From: Burhinus oedicnemus
Lineage: Eukaryota > Chordata > Aves > Charadriiformes > Burhinidae
DNA length: 64,000 nucleotides
Assembly: GCA_008921705.1 (NCBI GenBank)
Contig: VFFE01007789.1
Location: 2,235,285-2,299,284, forward strand
Direction of reading: 5' to 3'
Shown: positions 25,701-38,918 of the stretch, piece by piece
Layout of the letters: each line of letters opens with the position of its first letter
Numbering within the stretch: the first letter of the stretch is position 1
Notes under the pieces: model-generated
The model's database searches: none
What the model saw: the letters and a program-made list of their open reading frames with translations, nothing else
What the model was told of the DNA's origin: nothing
Position numbers and translations under genes: made by a program

Positions 25701-28700
25701 TAATGAGAACATACCCACAATATTCTCATAGAAACTAGCATTCTGGATACATGGGCAAAGAGGGGTGCAGGGAAAAGAGACGGATGAAGAGCCCCATTCT
25801 GAACTAGTCAGCCATGCAGGACCGAATTCTTGGAACTATAAAGCATGGTATGTACCCAGAGGCTACCAAGGGATTCTGAAGACTCAAACACTTCAAAGGG
25901 TGGCATTCACAGCTTGCAGAACTGCACTCCAAATTTACCACTCCTTTCAGAATTCTCCCGAAAAATGGGGCCAGAATATCCCTTTATTGTGGTTCTAAAT
26001 TACTTTGCAAATTGCGTTTACTGAACAACGGTTCCAAACCATGGAGGATCAATGGGGCCATTTTCAATCTCTAATTTAGAAAAAAAAAAAATATCTCCAG
26101 GAAACAGAATCCAAAGGTAAGCATGATGATCCATAACAATGATTTTGCTACATGTTATTGTGCACTTGGTGCAAATATCATAAGGTTGCTTAATAAACTG
26201 CAGGACAAAAACCAATACAAAGATTTCCAGTATCAACATTAGACACAATCTCTTAATGTCAAATTGTTACAGATTTTTTTTAAACACTCCAGATGTGCCT
26301 ATGTCTGCAGGGAAGAAAAGAAGGGCAAACACAATTTATGCCCTTTTTTTGATCCTGGAATATCACAATAAAAATGAACATTAAGAAAACAGTGAATGTG
26401 TCTGGATTATTTCAAAATATAATTAACCAAGCTTGAATCTCATGGGGGTATATTTTCAAATCCCTTTGAAAAATAAGCCAAAGGCTTTAGCGGATATTGT
26501 TAAAAACAACCAACAGCTAATGAGAACAACATTTTTATTCCATTCATAAATCTCATCAAACTCATAGATTGGAATAGAGGAATAAATTATTCCTTATGTA
26601 TTGGTTTAGAGAAACTATAGTTGTTACTTACTGTAAACTTTACATGATAAGCATTATTTTAACATAAATTGTTATTAGCTTCCAGGAAATGCATAAAAGT
26701 TTATATTTTCTCTCTAGTTTAAGAGAAGGTACTAAGGAGGCTGAAGAGAAAATAGATACAATATTAAGTTAATTAACTGTTACAGATATACTCTCCTTTA
26801 AGGCATTACAGAGATGCATTTTTATAGGGCGCATTAGGGAATTAAAGGGACGCTTTGGGAGACTTAGTGATATTAATATGTGAACTTTACATTGGTAGAG
26901 AAAAATTGAAATAAATTAGCCAATACAATTATATAATTATTACACATAGCCGATATAATTATTTATCGGTATGGTTCATTAATCAAAGAACTTAAAATGT
27001 TAGCAGCTATATTGCCAAGAAGGAAAACAATCCACCAGAAGCAGTGTCTTATGAATAGAGCTCACATTGAGTTACATTCACCAAACTCACATTGCACTGT
27101 ATTTGATTCAGGGGAAGAAGGAGATTGGCAGTGATAAATACAACGTTTGAAAAACAGGATAGATACTTTCTGCACTTTTCTAAAGCAAAATAATTCTTTT
27201 CAGAAGCCAGCACTTTCTCAGACCATTACTGGCTTCTGGGACATCTAGCTGCAGTTAAAAGCAAACGGTAAGTACTCCAGGGCGTTTATGCTCCAAGGGG
27301 CTCCCAGGGTCCCACACAAGGCATGAACAATCTGCTCAAGACTCTGGACAGCCTTCAAGGTAAACCCTGAGTACAGTCCTAGCCAGCAACAGCAAACAAG
27401 TCAGTCTGCTGACGCTGTTGTTTCCTGTGCCTTATACGCTCTTTTCATGCAAAAGCATACTTTAGTAGGTTAGGTGTGGGGGGGGGTTCAATAATTTTGA
27501 ATCACCAACCAAGATAAATTACTCATTACTTTCAAAATGTTTGAGACTATGCAGGATGTGCATTGAAAAACCTTGTATTACCTATTCAGCCTCTTCAGCA
27601 TCTCTGATTCAATATGCCGAGGACCAATAGAGAGAAAGGTGTTAGTCAGGGAGAACACAACAGCAGGGAATTGTCGTATCAGCATCTCTGCTCTGCCTGG
27701 ACAAATGTGCTGACAGGGACAAGTAGCCTTCCAGCAGCAGGGATACTATGTTTGCTTGTATCCACTGGAGATAACATGCTGGCTACAAAATCTAATTCTG
27801 TGTGAGATCTAATGGCCATTATATACAACAGTCCTAATTTATGGAAGTATATTACTTATCCCATAAAAAAAAATCTGAAATCATTTGCCTGCCTTATAGA
27901 ATTAGGTAGCTTTGAGGAAAATTCATACAAGCCAGTGGAAACGAATTCCATCATACACATCACAAACCAACTAGTTGAACCATTGTTTGGCTAATTGTGA
28001 GGCAGCTTTTAATCTGCTGTAGTAGCTCTTGAACAAGGATAACGAGTGGATGTTTGCATTTTCTTTTTTTTTTTCCTTGTTAAGGGTTATTGGTGTATTC
28101 TTATGACACTTGCATTCCCTTTGTGGATTGCTCCTTCTGTCAGTTAGTGCTTTAATGAAAAAACATTAGAATGAAGAGCTGCTAGCAATCAGCATCTTAC
28201 AGATTTCTATATCTAGCATCATATGTGGCATTATGAAGAAAAGAATGAAAAAAATCTGTTTAGAACTTAATGTTCTGCAGTTGTGCCTAAAAATTAATTG
28301 AAAAAAAAGATGCACATGTAGAATTGATGAAAAAATGGCAGTTTAGAAATTATTTTATGTTGACAATCAATAGTCTATTCTTTAAAAGCTGCTTGAACCT
28401 CTTAGAAAGTACAATGCAATAACTTTATGTGAAAGACCCAAATTCATGTGGTCCAACTGGCTTCCATTCAGATTTCTGACTTCTCCTCAGGGAACATCAG
28501 GAACAGCTGCTTGAGCAAAGAAAGCTCTTCCAATAGTCAAAAGCCTCCTCTTGTGCTGCCGTAGCCTAATGCAAACAGTTGCTGCCAGCTGTAGTTGCTG
28601 GGGGGAGAAGACAGTTGCTGAAAGAAGCAGGTGCTGGTGTGAGAGTGTGATGTCAAGTCCTGCTTCAGAAAAATATGTGGAAGGAAGGAAAATGTGTCCC

Positions 28701-31700
28701 AGGGAGATGGGAGCAACATCTAGATCTGCCTTTCCCTGTGTGAGATTCAAGCACTTTCATCTAAATTGTTGCAGGCCTTGGTCCTATGAATGTTTAGTCT
28801 GAAAAGAACTTCTGGAGTGTCTCCCATGACTGTATCCCAGATTCCAGTTTCGCATCATGTATTGTGCCAGGCATCACAGTCTTCCTATAGAAAAGTGAAC
28901 AATACCAGTGAGGGAACAAACCTAAAAAAAAATATTCTGTAATACTCTTTATTCCATGTTTCCAGGAGAATGATTAAACTAAATCTATTGATATTTTTTT
29001 CATATAACTGTCATCTGTTATATAATTTTATTGAAAATTTACAGCAAGTTTGGTATCTTAAGAGAAACAGTTATTAATCTTTGCTTAAGTTTGCACTGTA
29101 GGCAAGATAGAGGCCTTTTAACACCCATAAATTGTAACTGTACTAATCAGGATATAATTAATATTCACTTGCCTTGGACCCAAATATCAGTATTCTAAAA
29201 TAGTGCAACTCACCACATTATCGAAGTATTTCCTAATACTGTGATGGCATAACTGGATATAATGTATAAAAATCTTATACAAATACGTGATCAGTGCAAC
29301 CACCAAACAGGCAAAGACAGGTGATTCAGTACATGTAGCAGGCATTCAAGTAACCAAAGTTGTCAGGCAAGATGGATGATCAGCAAAGCCAAAACCAAGC
29401 AGCACTAAGACATGCCTTTTGGGAGGGAATGGCCAACATCACTCACAGTCAAGGAAAATTAGAGAAGAAAGAAGTGATTGCCTTGATCTCAGAGACTAAG
29501 AACTACCAAGGATTTCATTATCAGTCTTAACTATATGGCATCACCTCTGTAGTATTGTATGCTCAGTGCTAATATAAGTGTTATAAACCAACAACTTTGT
29601 ATAATTAATAAAGTGTAACAATCATTATCAAGAAGTGTGCTGTTGATAAATTATTTTAGTAAGGTTAATCTTCTAAATACTCACTACAGGCATCTGTAAT
29701 TCCCTATTCTCTATCCACATATATTCACCTGCAACAGCATTATAATAAAGAAGCATTAGGCAAGATTATAGAATACATTGGCTAGTCTTCAGTAAATCAC
29801 TTAAGTGCACATCAAGATGTAAATAACACGACTAGTCCCACTATATGCAACATAATGACTTATTTTAACAGTGGCAGCATTAGGAAGTTTTGCTGAGCTT
29901 GGGAGGTTTTGATGTCAGATCCTAAATTCTACCTTTTAATGTTTTGAATAATCGGAAAAAAATTCACTAGGACCACAGAATCATAACAGTGACATAGCAA
30001 AATTCCATCAGGGACCCATCTTTCCAGTAAAAACAAATTAACCCTAGCCAGTAGAGAAAGCAGCTGTAGGACATATTAATTTTATTATTCTGGATATATC
30101 GTGCTACCATGATCCGTGATGGTATACTTTGATGTCTCAGAAGTCTCATAAATGTAGAAGATGTATACAAAATACCAAGATAAGAATTAAGGAACCCATT
30201 CCCAGAATTTATAAGCAAGCTTTCAGCCCAATCCCTTGAGAATAATTTTTCAGCTTAGATTCTCTCTTGCACCTTAATTTTTGGAATAGTGTCTTGTTCT
30301 AAGTAGGGCCAGCACCATGAACTGATTTGAAGGCAAAGTAGGCCATGAACAGGGAAAAGCAAAAGTTATGGTAGCAAGAGAGAAAACTACCAAGCCCTAT
30401 CCAATCCAGTCTGTGTAGGTCACAGTCCTCTTTAGAACTGGGAAGGAAAGTAAGGAGAGTGGAGACTACAGCTGGCTGCATGTATTTCCTTTCTCAGTTG
30501 TGAGGTCTGTTCTCTAGGTAAGCTCAAATAGGCACTCAGTATTAAAAAGAGTTGAGGGACAGCGACTGAAGAGGCAGGAACAGAGAAAAGTCCCTAACTA
30601 CAGCCTGAAACATTTGTCAGTCTACAGTAGCTGCAAAATATCAAAATGATAACAGCGTGACTTTGCGAGAAAGTTGAAACAGTAGTTATGTTCTAAGAAT
30701 TCAGGGCAGAGAAAATTAAAGATGTTATTTTGATTTCTATTTCTTGCTGCTTTGCTTTTTTTGGAAATTCTCCCAGGACATTTCGGGTTGGTCTCTTTAC
30801 ACTTCCTCAGTTGGTCTATGGGGATTTCTAAAATCCAAGCTACAAATGAAGACGTGTATTTTTATGATCACATCTAACTCTGGGCACTATTAATAAAGGA
30901 AAATTTGATGTGCTTACATTAGTCAGAATCACATAATTTACAGAGGCAGGCATAGCGGTTCGGGTGGACTGAAAAACTGTATTCTCTGTAGAAACTACAT
31001 AGATTAAAACAGTGAACACTTCTCACATCCTTTCATAGTATTAGGCAGAGGTCTGACTTCATAATTTGAAACTAAGCAGCAAACTCAATAAAAACTCCGC
31101 TCATTCCTTCATATTTGCTCATGCTGTAGTTAAACCGAGAACACTAAGCTGGTAAGATATCATATGAAGCCATCTAGCTTATTGATGGCTGGCCATGAGA
31201 AACTATTTAAGTGACTGACTGGATTTTAAAATAAGTTATTTGTTTCACAGAAATGCTGAAGCTTAATAGTTTTCTGTTTTCTGTTCCTGGGAAAACGGGA
31301 TAAAAGGCACTCTAGGGTTCAAGAGCAAGTTCCTTGTATATATACTTCTACAGGATTTTTTCAACTGTCGTCTTGACCATTTAATTCATTCCTCATCGGT
31401 CTGTATCTGTCTGTTGTTTCTTCTCTTACATGTAGATTACAAACTTTCCAGCACAGGGCCAGTCACTTGTAGTGTATGCTCCCCTGCGTGGCACAATGGA
31501 TGCAGGGCCCAAGATCCAAGTTCCTAAACACTACAATAATACCATGAAATACCATTCACCGTCATCAGTTAAGCTGTATGTCATTGATGAACAAACTGTA
31601 TCAATTTAGCTTCTAATGAATGACAGAACACAGTCAAACTACACCTTCAGTGTAGTGCTTTGGGCCTTGATTTGAAAACTGTTGGGTTCCAGCACTTTAA

Positions 31701-33171
31701 TGAAGCAGAGCAACTATATACAAGTTTTAGCAGTTTTGCTCTTACTGAAAATCCATTTACAGACTGAGTAGCCATATTGTAATTGTGTGGTTCCCCATCA
31801 AGAAAAGCATCTTTCAGAAGCTTCCTTAGCCACAATTACAGACTAGCATCAAATATCCTACAGTTGGAGGAGTAGGCAGGTACAAGAAAGCCCTTTCCTT
31901 TCTCTGTCTGGTAATTAAAACGTAGAGCCAGCCCAGCCTTTTCAACATGCATTTGGACAGTGTCCAGCACAATGAGCCCCAGAGCCCCCAGTTAAAGTGT
32001 CTATGCTCCATCACAACAGGAATGATTATGTATTGAATATATTCAATAGACATTAATTTGTCAAATAGCTTAGGGTGATTTTTCTGCTTCCTAAAGAAGG
32101 AGAAGGGCTTGAAAGGAAGTCACTCAGGCTGTAAACAGGAGTTTATCATATTCCACTTCCTTCTAAATTGTGTAACAATTTTTGTTTTTATGGCTACCTG
32201 ATTTATGGCACCATACAAAGCTCAGCTGCTAACTAAAGTAAATCTCAGCAGCACCAGAGGCTCCACTCCCAGATTTTAACTCCATTCTCACTATGCCCTA
32301 CAGTGTCCATATAGCAAATGTCTGCAGAAAGCAAACTGGTCTATAGATCAAATAAAGATAATCACAGCACTCAAGTCTGCATTCAGGAGAAAGGCATTTG
32401 CTTCCCACATTCTGAGGGCGTGCCTTCAGAATGAAACAGGAACAAACTACAGAAGTAGCACCTCTAATCCTTTTCTCACTGAAATTCTATGGTAGGAAGG
32501 AAGATATGGCTTATGCCAGTGTATCTAACATCTGAACTTTAAACTCACACCGACATTAAGGCACCTCTAGCCTGATCATCTGTATTTTTGTCAGATAATA
32601 AGAACAGATGGTGATATTTGATACTAAATAAGCAGCTAACTTCGCAAAGATGTGGGGATACATTTTCATAACAAGGCATCTGATGAGGCTGATAAATAAA
32701 ACTTCCCATGGGAACAGAATACTGGAAATAACACCCTTATAACAGAAAAACATAACTAATTCAGAAAAAGAGCAAGTGAAGGTACACTTAATTATAGAAA
32801 CTGTAGTGCTTACAACCTTTATGCTACTGGAATTACATTTGCAAAATATAATTGCGAAAAGGTGATTTCCCACAGCTAATAAATGCCAGCAGACAAACAG
32901 CTCTGGAAGGTCCTGTTCTTTACCTAGAGAATCATTTTGCAGTAATACAGGTATTATCAAATAGAATAACTGGAACTAAAACTGGTCAGGAAATTTTAAT
33001 CAAGTGCTCTTCTTCAGAAAATATTCATTTTTATCACCATTAATACTGAATTTTTGGCAGAGGAAGCTTGACTGATTTCTTTTCCCCAAAAAAATTTCCT
33101 GAAATGTCCAATTCCTATGACATTTTTCACAGAGAAAATTAACTATTTTTTCTTTTCTTTTTTTTTTTTAT
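22751..33171. other. Long AT-rich intergenic stretch, no gene seen
   Basis: No recognisable coding domain or repeat family over about 10 kb. Features noted: G runs at about 25302-25315 (G9-T-G4) and near 27478, a tandem 'ATGACATCTA' pair near 24880, and a slightly more GC-rich patch at about 28.44-28.78 kb. The minus-strand frame 32556-32960 (134 codons) is hydrophobic but matches nothing I know and is not called. Some of this sequence may be conserved non-coding DNA; I cannot test that here. Confidence 0.5.
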
Positions 33172-34691
33172 AGTATCATAGAGTATTTTAGGTTGGAAGG
33201 GATCTTAAATATCATCAAGTTCCCACCCCCTTGCCATGGGCAAGGACACCTCCCACTAGACCTGGTTGCTCAAAGCCTCATCCAACCTGGCCTTGAACAC
33301 TTCCAGGGACGGGGCCTCCACAGCTTCCTTGGGCAACCTGTTCCAGTGCCTCACCACCCTCACAGTGAAAAATTTCTTCCTGAGGTTTAATCTAAATCTA
33401 CCCTCTTCCGGTGTGAAGCCATTACCCCTCGTCCAATCACTACATGCCCTTGTAAAAAGGCCCTCTCCAGATTTCATGTTGGCCCCTTTCAGATACTGGA
33501 AGGTCACCGTAAGGTCTCCCTGGAGCCTTCTCTTCTCCCAGCTGAACAACCCCAACTCTCTCAGCCTGCCTTCATAGGAGAGGTGCTCTAACCTGCTGAT
33601 CATCTTTGTGGCCCTCCTCTGGACTCGCTCCAACAGGTCCATGTCCTTCTTGTGCTGAGGACTCCAAAGCTGGACACAGTACTCCAGGTAGCATCTCATC
33701 AAAGCAGAGTAGAGGGGCAGAATCACCTCCCTCGACCTGCTGGTCAAGCATCTTTTGATGCATCCCAGTATATGGTTGGCCTTCTGGGCTGCGAGCGCAC
33801 ATTGCTGGGTCATGTTGAGCTTCTCATTCACCAACACCTCCGAGTCCTTCTCCTCAGGGCTGCTCTCGATCCATTCTCCACCCAGCCTGTATTGGTGCTT
33901 GGGATTGCCCCGACCCACATACAGGACTTCGCACTTGACCTTGTTGAACTTCATAAGGTTGGCACAGGCCCACCTCTCAAGCTTGTCCAGGTCCCTCTGG
34001 ATGGCATCCCTCCCCTCCAGCATGTTGACCGCTGCACACAGCTTGGTGTCTTCGTCAAACTTGCTGAGGGTGCACTCAGTCCCACTGTCCGTGTTGCCCA
34101 CAAAGATGTTAAACAGCATGAGTCCCAGTACCGACCCCTGAGGAACACCACTTGTCACTGCTCGCCTCTTGGACATTGACCCATTGACCTCAACTCTCTG
34201 AGTGCAGCCATCCAGCCAATTCCTTATCCACTAAGTGGCCCATCCATCAAATCCATGCCTCTCCAATTTAGAGACCAGGATGTCATACAGGACAGTGTCA
34301 AATGCTTTGCTTAAGTCCAGGTAGATGACGTTAGTTGCTCTCCCCTTATCCACCAATGCTGTAACCCAGTCATAGAATACCACCAAATTTGTCAGGCATG
34401 ATTTGTCTTTAGTGAATCCATGCTGCCTGTTACCAATCATGTTCTCATTATCCATATGCCTTAGCAGAGTTTCCAGGAGGATGTGCTCCATGATCTTGCC
34501 AGGCACAGAGGTGAGACTGACCAGCCTGTAGTTCCCTGGGTTTTCCTTTTTTCCCTTTTTAAAATTATTTTTCCCCTTTTCCAGTCAGTGGAACTGACTG
34601 CCATGACTTTTCAAATAGAATGGAAAGCAGCTCAGCAACTTCATCTGCCAGTTCCCTCAGGACCCGCGGATGGATTGCATCAGGTCCCATA
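33172..34691 (-). mobile_element. CR1 LINE copy C, 5'-truncated
   Basis: A minus-strand CR1 of about 1.5 kb. Its 3' end lies beside a T-rich tract (33150-33170). It is truncated at about 34691, inside the linker before the reverse-transcriptase domain (the complement of 'CCTGATGCAATCCATCCGCG'). It keeps almost the whole RT region in two frames. It belongs to the same subfamily as copy E: most of the RT text from about 33.8 to 34.5 kb closely matches 57.25-58.0 kb. It shares the unusual FDED catalytic-box variant with E. Confidence 0.95.
33256..34506 (-). pseudogene. CR1 copy C reverse transcriptase (two frames)
   Basis: This is the reverse-transcriptase domain of CR1 ORF2, which copies CR1 RNA into DNA at the nicked target. 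Frame 34506-34231 has '[19 protein letters not shown]' and the first catalytic motif '[13 protein letters not shown]'. Frame 34176-33256 begins '[20 protein letters not shown]', continues to '[16 protein letters not shown]' where the family normally has FADDTKL, and then the thumb and C-terminus ('[20 protein letters not shown]', '[20 protein letters not shown]'). A break of about 50 bp lies between them. The box change (A to D and catalytic D to E) should damage catalysis, so the copy is inactive on two counts. Confidence 0.88.
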
Positions 34692-37600
34692 AGAAGAAAA
34701 ATAGAAGAATGTCAGAATAGTAATATAAAAAGCTTTAGGCTAACAACAGTGAGCTTTGCTAGCTGATTTTTCTTTATCCATTTTAGAATTAAAATGTATT
34801 ACAGAGATTATTTTCGTTCTTCCTCCTGGATGTATTTTTACTTAGGAAAAATATTATAGCCACGATAATGGCAACTTAATTGTGCTGAAAATGAGGAAAG
34901 AAGTTTATTTAACAGAACAGGATACAATGAAACTTGCTTTGTTTTGTCTGATGTCTTGTGTATGAGAAAATACCCATTATTGACAACGAGTCAACAATGA
35001 GTTCAGCTATAAATTGAGTTAGCTGCTAGCTCTGCACTTCTCAGAAAACTAAGCCTTTCTCTGTGCAGTCTTTAAATGGGCTTTCTCAAATACACAGTAT
35101 TGTTTGTGCTATTCATGTTGTATGTGCTGTTCATTTTATATTCCAAAACAGTTTAGATTGCTCTTACCACAGGATAACATTGCTTTGTTGTCAATACAAG
35201 TTCATTGGATTTTGGTATTCCAGAGCTGAACATGTCATTGTGGCACTATCAATCTATTCGGTTCATTGTTCAGATTATATACAAATTTCACTTGAGATTA
35301 ACAGGATTCCACGATGCAAAAGGAGCTCTGCCTGTATGCAAACCACCAAAAGGCAACATGAAGACAATAACTACATAATTCGAGCAACAGCTGATGGGCT
35401 CATCTGGTCTTTTATCAGGCTTACCTGTCTAGGATAAATGGATTACTCATATCATAGAGTAACTGTCACCAGCATGAATAATAAAGTCATTCAGGCTGGA
35501 AGGAACTTACAGTTGTTGTGTAGGCCAACCTCCTACTCAAAGCAGGGTCAACAGAGCAGTAATTATATTGGTCAAATATACATTTGTCTTACAGATGTAC
35601 AAATATAGTAAGTTTCCCTGTTAACTTTCATCCTTGTAAGATGTTTAAAACTTGATAGTTTCAATATTAAAGACAATAAGTAAAACTAACAGTGTCAGTA
35701 GAAAAGTCTTCCAAACAAAATGCTATTCTGCTTGGTAGTGTAGTATGACACCTGTTTCTTTGGGCTTATGTACTAATTTCTCAGCAGGAAGAAAAGAAGC
35801 AAGAGGTATGTTTATTTGAACAGCTGAAGAACAGCACAAAGATTTTATGATGGGAAGACCGTGACCTACAAGAACTTTCTCTATTACCAGCTGTTTTTAA
35901 AACCTGTATAAAATTTGAAACTCTGTCACATATAACACAGAACTAGGAATTTCTTACTTGGTAAAGTGAAAGATACAAAGTCTCTACCTGATGTTTCAAA
36001 CAGAAATTAATTTTTTTTCTTTTGTCTCTATGTGCCTTGTTCCTAGAGATAGTAATCCCTGCCAAAATAATAAGGTTATGTTAGTCATCTTCACATCTTT
36101 CAGCTGGGGACCAAGGTCAGAACAAATAATAAGCTAGGAGGAGGTAAATGGGGTGCAGTCTACAATTCATGGTGGACAGGCAGTGCCTACCCACTCATTT
36201 TGAATTCTTGGTCACAAGAAAGTAGTCTTGAAGAAAATGTGCATGTTCAAGTTGTATTCTAAAGAAAATCCACTGTTGGAAAAAAAAAAAAAGAAAAAAT
36301 ATTTGAAAAATTCTTCAGTGGAAAATCCATTGCAAATGTAAGGAAAACTATTTCTGACTTGAAAAAAAGAGAAGGAAAGACAGAAAAAGTCCTCATGTTA
36401 CTGACAGGAACAGGACAGAATTCATGACAGTATTTAACTCATAAATACTTCAGTCATGAATCTGCATCATAGTTGAGTTCAAAAATACGTGTCACATTTT
36501 AAATATAAATCACTGTGATGATCACAAGCACGCACTATATAGATTCATTCAAGTGTGGGAAAAAGAAAAGTACGGGAAAAGGCAAATTGGAGGGGTAATG
36601 AAACTTGCGCTGACCTTTGTTCAAAGTTCCCAAGAGTAAATACAAAGCAAATTGTAGCTCACATTGTGGCAAGTTTTTATGATGCCCTACATTTGATTTG
36701 TGAACTTGGCTGTACTCAATAATAACAGTAGAAAACAGTGAGGACATAATCCCTCTTTAATTCTTCAGTAATTCTAAGACAAAACCCACTTAAGTGTAAG
36801 CTATTTTTTTCACCAGTGCAATGCCCAAGAGGGTTTTTCTTTTATTCTTTTTTTTTCTCTTTTTTTCCTTTTTTGGTTGGGACTTTCAACAGAATATCGA
36901 AGTAAACTAAAGAAAGCTGAAAGGAAAAAGCTGTGTTCTCTTTCAGGAACAAAAAATGGGTCTCCATAATGCTGTTCATCACAAGAGATACATATAGTCC
37001 TCTGACTATATGCTTTTATATGTTAAAAACATTTTAAAATTATACTTCCTGACTTTGCATTCATTAAAATAGTATTTCTCAAAGTATATGTGCTATTACC
37101 TTGAAAACCATTTCTTTCCTAAAAATACTGCATTTTTTTTTGTATTCTATTTCTTTAATTCTAAGAAAACTCACACAATAAATATTCTTAGAGACTGGAA
37201 ATGTATAGGCAAAACCAAAAAAGCTGCTGCCACAGCCCCGCAAAGCCACTCAGCTGTGTACAGAATCTTCCAGGAGCATTGCTGATGTTTTAAAAATCTT
37301 GAATTGCTGCCAGATGTGCAAGATACGAACTCATTTTATTGCTGCATGGTGAGCTTTTCTAGAGAAAGGTCCAACCCTCATGATGCTTACAGGCAGTTAA
37401 TATAGACTATACAACACAACTGAAACACAGATTGACGGTAACGTAAATATCAGTGAAAAGGTTTTTCTAAGAATCAAGGCCATATAAACAAATACTTCAA
37501 AGAGAAATGACTAAATTCTTCCCAGAATTAGAAAGAACAAGGAAGTTTAGATTTCCCCACAGACAGAAAAAGGATTTGTGCATTATCTTTCTTACATCAT

Positions 37601-37877
37601 AATAATTCACTACTGATTGAAACAGTCTTTACAATCATTTACCATTTGAGACATCTAGTTTCTTCTCTAAACCCAGAGAAGAAAGTTCTCCAAATCTTTT
37701 CTTCAACAAACGTGAAGACACCATCTGCTCAGTCACATCCTCCTATTCCATTATGAAAAGTGGAGGCTTAGCCATTTTCATAACACTTGTCCATGCTTTT
37801 TCCCAAGCATTTCCAAGAATTCACTCCTCCTCCTGGATCTGCGTGCTTAGAAGTGAATGAATGAGCCAGGGACGTAT
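34692..37877. other. AT-rich intergenic DNA with one old CR1 tail
   Basis: No gene seen. The plus-strand frame 35063-35437 (124 codons) has no recognisable domain and codon use no different from its surroundings. Pyrimidine-rich tracts lie at about 36835-36875 and 37133-37160. Confidence 0.5.
35445..35570 (-). mobile_element. Degraded CR1 3' end
   Basis: Plus-strand text 'ATCATAGAGTAACTG', then 'AAGTCATTCAGGCTGGAAGG' and 'CCAACCTCCTACTCAAAGCA' follows the left end of minus-strand CR1 copies. The boundary on the right is uncertain. Confidence 0.6.
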
Positions 37878-38918
37878 AGAATCATGGAATCACGGAATTT
37901 TCAGAGTTGGAAGGGACCTCTAGAGATCATCTCGTCCAACTCCCCTGCTAAAGCAGGATTGCCTAGAGCACATCGCTCAGGACTGCATCCAGGTGGGTCT
38001 TGAAAATCTCCAGACAAGGGGATTCCACAACCTCCCTGGGCAGCCTGTTCCAGTGCTCTGTCACCCTCACCGTAAAGAAATTTTTTCTTAGGTTTGAATG
38101 GAACTTCCTATGTTCCACTTGTGCCGGTTGCCCCTCGTCCTGTCACTGGGAACCACTGAAAAGAGTCTGCCTCCATCCTCCTTCAACCTGCCCTTTAGAT
38201 ACTTATAAGCAAGAACAAGGTCTCCCCTCAGCCTTCTCTTCTGCAGGCTAGAGTCCCAGCTCTCTCAGCCTGTCCTCAGAAGGGAGGTGCTCCAATCCCC
38301 CAATCATCTTTGTCACCCTACGCTGGACTCTCTCCAGTAGTTCCCTGTCCTGCTTGAGATGGGGAGCCCAGAACTGGACACAGTATTCCAGTTGTGGCCT
38401 CACCAGTGCCGAGTAGAGGGGCAGAATGACCTCCCTCGACCTACTGGCCACACTCTTCCCTCTGCAGCCCAGCGTTCCATTGGCCTTCCTGGCAACAAGG
38501 GCACATTGCTGGCTCATGGATAATTTACTGTCTACCAGGACCCCCCGATCCTTCTCCTCAGAACTGCTTTCCAGCAGGTCTACCCCTAACCTACATTGGT
38601 GCCTAGCATTCCTCCTCCCCAGGTGCAGGACCCTACGCTTGCTCTTGCTGAACCTCATTAGGTTCTTCTCTGCCCAGCACTCCAGCCTGTCCAGGTCACG
38701 CTGGATGGCAGCGCGGCCCTCGGGAGTATCAGCCACCCCTCCCAGTTTGGTATCATCAGCAAACTTGCTGAGGATACACTCTGTCCCCTCATCCAGGTCG
38801 TTGATGAATATGTTGAACAAGACTGGACTGAGTATTGACCCCTGGGGGACACCAGTGGTTACAGGCCTCCAACTTGACACTTCTCCATTAATCACAACCC
38901 TCTGAGTTCCCTAACCTG
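37878..38918 (-). mobile_element. CR1 LINE copy D, 5'-truncated
   Basis: A minus-strand CR1 of about 1.04 kb, same subfamily as copy A: the first 350 bp of both read almost the same from 'GGAATC..GGAATTTTCAGAGT' onward. The truncation point lies at about 38918, just before the RT PQGS motif region. It supplies the reference for a canonical RT box in this window ('FADDTKLGG'). Confidence 0.93.
38248..38895 (-). pseudogene. CR1 copy D partial reverse transcriptase
   Basis: A 215-codon minus-strand frame. In order it reads '[20 protein letters not shown]', '[20 protein letters not shown]' (intact FADD catalytic box), '[20 protein letters not shown]', 'KANGTLGC', '[17 protein letters not shown]' and '[20 protein letters not shown]'. 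The first catalytic Asp motif is lost to 5' truncation. The C-terminal end of the RT is broken by a stop and frameshift at about 38248, although its text continues toward 38000. Confidence 0.88.

Noticed and set aside
32556..32960. 134-codon minus-strand frame, hydrophobic
   Set aside because: No recognisable family, no splice or promoter context, and length within what long AT-rich DNA gives by chance.
33652..34179. 175-codon plus-strand frame (and similar ones at 33266, 20677, 38426, 1985)
   Set aside because: These are antisense shadows of the CR1 reverse-transcriptase frames.
35063..35437. 124-codon plus-strand frame
   Set aside because: No known motif and composition like its surroundings; likely chance.
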